Assembly (NCBI GenBank): GCA_030068145.1 | Contig: JAPJBO010000270.1 | Span: 186,001 to 250,000, forward strand | DNA from: Diplonema papillatum | Taxonomy: Eukaryota > Euglenozoa > Diplonemea > Diplonemida > Diplonemidae | Direction: 5' to 3' | Length of the DNA stretch: 64,000 nt | Part shown: one piece after another, positions 63,825 through 64,000 of the stretch | Layout: the number at the start of each line of letters is the position of its first letter | Numbering within the stretch: the first letter of the stretch is position 1 | Notes under the pieces: model-generated | What the model saw: only the letters and a program-made list of their open reading frames with translations | Databases searched by the model: none | What the model was told of the DNA's origin: nothing | Program-made: the position numbers and the translations under genes

Positions 63825-64000
63825 AAGGTCTTTTTTTACGTCAAAATGGTGACATTTTCAACCTGTAGACTTAACGGCAGTTTAAGGCTAAAAAAACATG
63901 CAAACCGCCTCAGAAATGCCCGGAATCGTGTTTTTGGGGGAAGTTTCATGGAAAATGGCCCAGGGGGGGGTGTATTCGTTGATGGTTTTAGGGTGGACAC
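63825..64000. other. window end, no feature
   Basis: Nothing recognised. The closing GGTTTTAGGGTGGACAC resembles, in inverse, GGTGTCCACCC...CCTAAAACCCC at 5731-5761. Confidence 0.3.

Overview
The window is eukaryotic nuclear DNA, not bacterial. Long TA-rich and G-rich satellites, GT-AG introns that rebuild intact protein domains when removed in silico, pogo-, hAT- and Harbinger-like DNA transposons, and broken pieces of 18S and 28S rRNA all point that way. The 18S pieces carry bases that I associate with Euglenozoa: CACCCGCGG in the 530 loop, GAGGAAGCAAAAGTCG, and GCTGTAGGTGAACCTGCAGC at the 3' end. A euglenozoan host (diplonemid or euglenid) is therefore my best guess. It is an inference from short, possibly immobile rRNA fragments. 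A Pro/Thr stalk in one membrane protein resembles stramenopile proteins and pulls the other way.

Layout. 1-4617: a hAT-type transposase gene cut by the window edge. 6049-8885: a probable two-exon host gene whose intron holds a small MITE. 8983-11000: two separate 18S rRNA fragments and a possible short first exon. 11126-14800: an open frame split by a complete pogo-like transposon (Pogo1, TA target duplication) carrying a DDE transposase and Ulp1-type cysteine protease modules. 15294-16421: a C2H2 zinc-finger gene on the minus strand. 18087-18463: a probable small membrane-protein gene. 21267-22508: a hypothetical protein. 23382-27674: a large single-exon secreted/multi-pass membrane protein with a discoidin-like domain.

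27.9-50 kb is a transposon graveyard. It holds a palindromic-end element, an element with GGGGACTAGTCCC ends that contains a TAA-flanked Harbinger-like element and a tyrosine-recombinase fragment, two inverted copies of a 2.16-kb element around SINE/tRNA-like sequences and minisatellites, two foldback elements whose minisatellites invert at their centres, a hAT fragment, a 28S rRNA fragment and a PIF1-helicase remnant. 51732-56005 is a three-exon serpin gene with a long disordered C-terminal tail. 56570-61804 is a second pogo-like element (Pogo2) in which an Ulp1 protease module, a CENP-B-type helix-turn-helix and the start of the transposase share one reading frame broken by one TGA. It is itself interrupted by a TTA-flanked element. 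62266-63820 is one more terminal-inverted-repeat element.

How it fits together: four or five ordinary genes sit between mobile elements. The most unusual feature is the repeated pairing of pogo-type transposases with SUMO-protease-like (Ulp1/C48) domains, in opposite orders, in two elements with different terminal repeats. All calls come from reading the sequence; no database search was possible.
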